This document shows positions 62,357 to 64,000 of a stretch of DNA of 64,000 nucleotides, piece after piece. The notes under the pieces were generated by a model, which saw nothing but the letters and a program-made list of their open reading frames with translations, was not told where the DNA came from and made no database searches. Origin of the DNA: Tetranychus cinnabarinus (Eukaryota; Arthropoda; Arachnida; Trombidiformes; Tetranychidae); assembly GCA_022266195.1 (NCBI GenBank), contig WHVY01000003.1, forward strand, positions 12,462,001 through 12,526,000, read 5' to 3'. Both the position numbers and the translations under genes were made by a program. Position 1 is the first letter of the stretch. Every line of letters begins with the position of its first letter.

Positions 62357-62510
62357 GGAAACGTTTATTTCTCAAAATAAGTGCATTTTCTGGCTGATCA
62401 TAAAAATTTACACCAGAAAAATGTGCTTGATGAAAAAATCTAATGCCATAATTGTTCAAAAAGCGATCCAAGTTTCAACTTTGAACTCCATTTTCTAGAA
62501 AACTGTTAAA
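62357..62510 (+). repeat. Fragment of the foldback repeat arm
   Basis: It matches the arm near 11530-11690 with moderate divergence: TTTCTCAAAATAAGTGCATTTTC, then GATGAAAAAATCT, CATAATTGTTCAAAAAGC and TTTTCTAGAAAACTGTT all have counterparts in the same order. Weaker similarity may run to about 62600. It shows that the family is dispersed beyond the channel cluster. Confidence 0.65.
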
Positions 62511-64000
62511 TTAATATCAATTAAATAAACTGATAAATTTCTAATCGGACAACCGGTATCGACAAGTTTTTGTACCTCTACAAACCTCCAAAGTACTGTC
62601 TCTTAGCTCGAAATTCACATTTTTTGTCACTACTCCTTTGGTTTTCATTGGTTTGGTCATTTTGTTTTGCAGTTTTTTGTATGCATTTTGCATAATCTTT
62701 ATAAAGCACACTTTAATGCATCTGCTATTTAAAGCAAAATCAATTCTGTTTTGTTAATGAGTCAAGGTGGTCAGTTGAACCTCATACCTAGTTAGTGTCA
62801 CATATCCAAAGCGATCTTCAATTTATTGATCAAAGTTTCAGTTGAAAAAGTTTAATGAAAATAAAATGAAATTGATTGCGAAATTCACAGAACCATATTG
62901 ATTTTGAGAATGCATTAAATATTCAAGTTTCCTGTATCTTGATGAATAAGCGTAAAATGAGCGCAATAATATCATTGATTTTACGTGAACTTGACCCAGT
63001 TTAGGTTGCATCATTGTACATATTTAATAAAATTGAAAGATAATCAAGTTAATCAGTTCTAAAGCAATCAAATTTTATTCAGGTTTATGTTGTTTCTATT
63101 TGGCATCAATTACAATATATTAAACCAGAATAGTAATTGGAATTAGAAAATAGCAATTTTTTCTCTTTTTTCTGATTACCTATTGATTGAAATAAAGTAA
63201 GAAAAATTTTCGGCAGTTGGCCCAATCAAACAGATGAAACATAATGATACTGAACCAGAATCAACCCACATACCAAAGAGTGATAAGGTTTTGAAGCAAG
63301 TGGAATCATGAATCTGTCTAAATGGACTGGGCAAAAGGGAAAAGCCATGAGCCCCGTAAAAGACTTGTAATCAAGTAGAAATGTTTGTGCACCCAAAAAA
63401 TGAATCAACAAGTTGAATGAAAACTCCTTCTCATCATCATCTTGATCATCATAACCACCACCATCATGTACCATGTATTATCATTATTATATAATAGTTA
63501 TGTTACTTGGTGAGTATAAGTTGATTACAAGATAACCTAGTGAAGAGAATCATATCTTCACTCAATCAGGTTAATATTAACTGGTCACTTGAACTCCCCC
63601 TCAACTTGTAGGTTATGCTTCAAATGATATTGTTGTTTCATGATCAACTAATGAAACTAGGCAACTTCATCAACAAATAATTACTCTGGCCAACAACCAG
63701 GGCAACAGACTGCCATTGATATACATTTAAATGGATAAATTGTAAAACAATTTATAATTATTTCTTCTCTCAATGTTAGTGTTAAACGTTCAAGTAAATA
63801 TGGTTTTGTTGGCCTTTTTTATTTCCATGTTAAACGCATCATCATCACATAAACAGATCGTAATAACATCATCATCATTGTAGTCATTTTACCTTTTATT
63901 TGCTCTCTGTTCACCGTACCTTCCTCCGAAATGATCAACACAACCAAACGAAACGTTTATTTGCTTGTTGATAGTAGCTTAATGGTAACCAATTATTGAC

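Larger units (their letters stand above)
50763..64000. other. 13 kb gene-poor AT-rich region
   Basis: Beyond the 3' UTR of the preceding gene, this holds a decayed exon copy (52605-52883), a short loose inverted repeat (51282-51441), a foldback-repeat fragment (62357-62510) and GATGAT-type microsatellites (for example 63425-63470). Two weak exon candidates lie on the - strand (60852-60964 and about 63270-63470), but neither could be tied to a gene. It may be regulatory or intronic territory of a gene outside the window. Confidence 0.5.

Noticed and set aside
63226..63474. 82-codon open stretch on the - strand near the window end
   Set aside because: It begins in a GATGAT microsatellite and the remainder matches no family I know; a donor-like site inside is not enough to call an exon.
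1..64000. tRNA, rRNA, CRISPR arrays, viral or bacterial insertions
   Set aside because: No cloverleaf, rRNA core, regularly spaced direct repeat array or recognisable viral or prokaryotic protein was seen on either strand; an automated scan would be more sensitive for tRNAs.

Overview
The window is AT-rich animal nuclear DNA. The genes have GT-AG introns, many (CATCAT/GATGAT)n microsatellites lie between them, and there are small palindromic transposable elements. The gene content (F-box/LRR genes, a cluster of intronless DEG/ENaC channel genes, a Robo-type receptor, an ATP8B-type flippase and an ALKBH7 orthologue) points to an arthropod. An acariform mite such as a spider mite fits best, because large DEG/ENaC expansions are reported there. 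The organism assignment is inference. I saw no rRNA, tRNA, CRISPR, viral or prokaryotic gene.

Layout. 0-7 kb, all on +: a six-exon F-box/LRR gene (44-2320), a decayed coding fragment, a two-exon ALKBH7 dioxygenase (3518-4266) and an intronless F-box/LRR gene (5233-6693). 7-17.3 kb: three intronless DEG/ENaC channel genes in alternating orientation (-, +, -). The middle one lies between two large, oppositely oriented copies of a modular foldback repeat (about 9186-11810 and 13799-15735). 17.8-29.1 kb, on -: a complete 14-exon P4-ATPase (1263 codons by my splice model, every junction in frame). 33.2-44.8 kb, on +: a two-exon Robo-like receptor with a 9.5 kb intron inside Ig3. 49.4-50.8 kb, on +: a four-exon gene for a 249-residue protein of unknown function with a Met-Gly, Cys-rich N-terminus. 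50.8-64 kb is almost gene-free; it holds a decayed copy of the Robo-like cytoplasmic exon and a fragment of the foldback repeat.

Most unusual features. (1) The Robo-like receptor has Ig1-Ig3, a membrane span and the CC0 and CC1 motifs, but no Ig4-5, no fibronectin domains and no recognisable CC2/CC3. It also has a broken partial duplicate 8 kb downstream in which CC0 is deleted. (2) The foldback repeats bracket one channel gene as an inverted pair that could support inversion or gene conversion. (3) Three small palindromic elements have clean target-site duplications: two with 8 bp (hAT-like) and one with TA (mariner-like).

The genes do not form one pathway. The two F-box proteins would act as substrate adaptors in SCF ubiquitin ligases, ALKBH7 in mitochondria, and the channels, flippase and receptor at membranes.
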